Shown here piece after piece: positions 32,488-33,909 of a stretch of DNA of 33,909 nt. The stretch lies in NCBI GenBank assembly GCA_020637165.1, contig JACJWN010000017.1, positions 1-33,909 of the forward strand. Reading direction: 5' to 3'. Made by a program: the position numbers and the translations under genes. The notes beneath the pieces are model-generated. The model saw only the letters and a program-made list of their open reading frames with translations, was not told where the DNA came from and did no database searches. Every line of letters begins with the position of its first letter. Position 1 is the first letter of the stretch. This DNA is from Mycolicibacterium sp. Lineage in GTDB: Bacteria > Actinomycetota > Actinomycetes > Mycobacteriales > Mycobacteriaceae.

Positions 32488-33444
32488 GTGAATATCGGCT
32501 ATCGACCCCGGAGAACCTGTCTGTCGGTTCCCGGCAGCAACCCCCGGATGATCGAGAAGGCCAAAGGGCTGCCCGCAGACCAGGTGTTCCTCGATCTCGA
32601 AGACGCGGTCGCACCCGAGGCCAAGGCCGCCGCGCGCACGCGGGTCAGCGCGGCCCTGGCCGGACCCGGCTGGTCGGGCCAGGTGCGCGGGGTGCGTGTC
32701 AACGACTGGACGACGCCGTGGACCCACACCGATGTGATCCAGGTGGTTGCGGCGGCCGGTGCGCAACTGGACGTGGTTGTCCTTCCCAAGGTCACAGAGG
32801 CCCGGCATGTACATGCCCTCGACCTGTTGCTGACCCAGTTGGAGCTCAGCCACGGCCTGCCAGTGGGCCGGATCGGGATCGATGCGCAGATCGAGGACGC
32901 CGGGGGCCTGAGGAATATCGACGCGATCGCCTCCGCGCCGCGGGTGCAGGCCCTGGTTCTCGGTCCGGCCGATCTGATGGCCAGCCTGAACATGCGCACC
33001 CTGGTCGTGGGAGAGCAGCCGCCGGGATACGACGTGGGCGACGCCTACCACCATGTGCTGATGACCATCCTCGTCGCCGCCCGGGCCCACGGCGTGGCGG
33101 CGATCGACGGACCCTATCTGAAGGTGCGCGACGTCGAGGCGTTCCGGCGGGTCGCGGCTCGCTCGGCGGCGCTGGGCTATGACGGCAAGTGGGTTTTACA
33201 TCCCGACCAGATCGCAGCCGGAAACGAGATCTTCGCGCCCGGCCAGGACGACTATGACCGCGCCGAACTCGTCTTGGAGGCCTATGAGTGGCACACCTCG
33301 GCAGCCGGCGGCGCCCGCGGTGCGGTGATGCTGGGCGAGGAGATGATCGACGAGGCCAGCCGCAAGATGGCGTTGGTGGTGGTGGCCAAGGGCCGGGCGG
33401 CGGGGATGACCCGGACGGCGGCCCCGTTCGTCCCCCCGAATTAG
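32488..33444 (+). CDS. HpcH/HpaI-CitE family CoA-ester lyase
   Basis: A 318-residue TIM-barrel lyase of the CitE/malyl-CoA lyase family, which splits or forms C-C bonds in CoA esters such as malyl-CoA or citramalyl-CoA. Motifs are RRTCLSVPGSNPRMIEKA (substrate/CoA Arg and Pro-Gly-Ser), DQVFLDLEDAVAPEAK (metal-binding Glu/Asp), VVLPKVTEA, IDAQIEDAGGLRN (metal Glu in the Gln-Ile-Glu-Asp segment), VLGPADL, and GKWVLHPDQI near the C-terminus. GTG at 32488 is chosen for its GGTAGGAG ribosome site; ATG at 32461 is also in frame but lies over the opposite gene's start. The precise substrate cannot be read from sequence. Divergent from the MgtE-N/CBS gene. Confidence 0.9.
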   Translation: MNIGYRPRRTCLSVPGSNPRMIEKAKGLPADQVFLDLEDAVAPEAKAAARTRVSAALAGPGWSGQVRGVRVNDWTTPWTHTDVIQVVAAAGAQLDVVVLPKVTEARHVHALDLLLTQLELSHGLPVGRIGIDAQIEDAGGLRNIDAIASAPRVQALVLGPADLMASLNMRTLVVGEQPPGYDVGDAYHHVLMTILVAARAHGVAAIDGPYLKVRDVEAFRRVAARSAALGYDGKWVLHPDQIAAGNEIFAPGQDDYDRAELVLEAYEWHTSAAGGARGAVMLGEEMIDEASRKMALVVVAKGRAAGMTRTAAPFVPPN

Positions 33445-33532
33445 CTGCCTTAGTCGCGCAGTAGGAAGTACTTTTCGAATAAGTCCTAGCGCCGCCAAGC
33501 CTCCACGCATCCCGGGGAAGTTCGTGGCTCCG

Positions 33533-33540
33533 GAGGGAGA
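33533..33540 (+). promoter_or_regulatory. Ribosome binding site of the right-edge exported protein gene
   Basis: GGAGGGAG lies seven bases before the ATG at 33548. The preceding 33445-33530 is a locally AT-richer intergenic stretch that probably holds the promoter; no convincing -10 was fixed. Confidence 0.65.
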
Positions 33541-33547
33541 GGTGCAG

Positions 33548-33909
33548 ATGACGACTTCGTCGATTGATCCGATTCATCTCGAAGGTCCCCGGCCCCCCGC
33601 CGTCGCAGGCGGGAACAGTTGGCCTGCCGCCGATTGGGTCCGGGCGCGTTTGCTGCGGTTGAGCATCGGTGCGGCAAGCGGGCCGTCGGGTCGGCATCGC
33701 CATGGTCTCGGCCGGCTCTGCGCCGTAGCGGTGGGAGTCGGCGCGGCGTTCGCGGCGGTGCAGGGGGTGGCGTCTGCCGACGAGACGGGTTCAGGCTCTG
33801 CGTCGTCGAGTTCCGACTCGGGGACGTCGTCGCGATCGGGGTCGGCCGAGAAACCCACAGCGGGGCCGAGGGCCACGCGATCGGGCAGGTCGCCCTCGGC
33901 GGGCTCTCG
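33548..33909 (+). CDS. Exported Ser-rich protein, N-terminal part (runs off right edge)
   Basis: An open frame of 120 residues from ATG 33548 to the window end. The first 50 residues are a long, partly basic extension (WVRARLLRLSIG, then GRHRHGLGR) before a hydrophobic signal core (LCAVAVGVGAAFAAVQ) and a likely cleavage after GVASA. The mature part is Ser/Thr/Gly-rich with acidic residues (SGSASSSSDSGTSSRSGSAE), a low-complexity linker. This resembles the starts of large secreted mycobacterial proteins with extended signal peptides (for example Ig-like, cadherin-like or beta-propeller repeat proteins). The function lies beyond the window. The opposite-strand ORFs here are shadows. Confidence 0.65.
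   Translation, partial: MTTSSIDPIHLEGPRPPAVAGGNSWPAADWVRARLLRLSIGAASGPSGRHRHGLGRLCAVAVGVGAAFAAVQGVASADETGSGSASSSSDSGTSSRSGSAEKPTAGPRATRSGRSPSAGS

Noticed and set aside
31285-33090. 601-residue minus-strand ORF
   Set aside because: Runs antisense through the lyase and then out of frame through the MgtE-N/CBS gene. It is Arg/Gly/Pro-rich with no domain.

Overview
The window is a chromosomal segment from a Mycobacterium, very probably a rapidly growing non-tuberculous species (Mycolicibacterium type). Protein sequences recalled from M. tuberculosis match in nearly the same order as its Rv1173 to Rv1232c interval (fbiC, fdxC, aminotransferase, fadD36, dapD, dapE, LOG protein, fadD6, folP2, gpgS, Rv1209, tagA, Rv1211, glgM, glgC, Rv1220c, sigE, rseA, htrA, tatB, mrp, Rv1230c to Rv1232c). 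The high GC content, the many GTG/TTG starts and an MspA-type porin fit a fast grower. Homology calls come from recalled family sequences, not from a search.

Layout. 1-5338: an exported-protein gene running off the left edge, F420 biosynthesis (fbiC), a membrane protein, a 7Fe ferredoxin (fdxC) and a PLP aminotransferase (dapC-like). 5355-7143 (minus strand): an MspA-type porin and two tandem paralogous secreted proteins, an accessory block inserted relative to M. tuberculosis. 7224-11346: MatB-like acyl-CoA synthetase fadD36, then the divergent diaminopimelate/lysine pair dapD and dapE with a coupled GNAT acetyltransferase. 11347-13542: a heavily decayed LuxR/Rv1204c-type ATPase gene. 13590-19556: LOG nucleotidase, fadD6, a truncated methyltransferase remnant, a folP2 carrying a one-base frameshift, gpgS, a DivIVA-like membrane protein, tagA and a 55-residue DUF3117 protein. 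19586-22725: divergent glgM and glgC, then a DUF4126 membrane protein. 22943-24298: two methyltransferases facing each other. 24506-27823: the sigE-rseA-htrA-tatB envelope-stress cluster. 27829-32462 (minus strand): mrp, a secreted lytic transglycosylase with Pro-rich decapeptide repeats, and a coupled DUF1003/MgtE-N-CBS pair. 32488-33909: a CoA-ester lyase and the start of an exported Ser-rich protein.

The genes combine into a few themes. These are envelope stress (sigE, rseA, htrA, tatB), glucan and methylglucose lipopolysaccharide precursors (gpgS, glgM, glgC), peptidoglycan and lysine precursors (dapC-like, dapD, dapE), redox cofactors (fbiC, fdxC) and acyl activation (fadD36, fadD6).

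I found no clearly new multi-gene system. The most interesting points are non-coding or evolutionary. Two copies of a dispersed hairpin repeat occur in opposite orientation, and one supplies the C-terminus of a protein. A run of TANNNT boxes 6-8 nt before start codons implies many leaderless mRNAs, including a 12-codon leader ORF that ends on the fbiC start. A 26-bp palindrome lies before the porin gene, and the porin has an altered constriction. Two mutually exclusive hairpins are possible in the fdxC leader. A local cluster of gene decay affects the LuxR-type gene, a methyltransferase and folP2.
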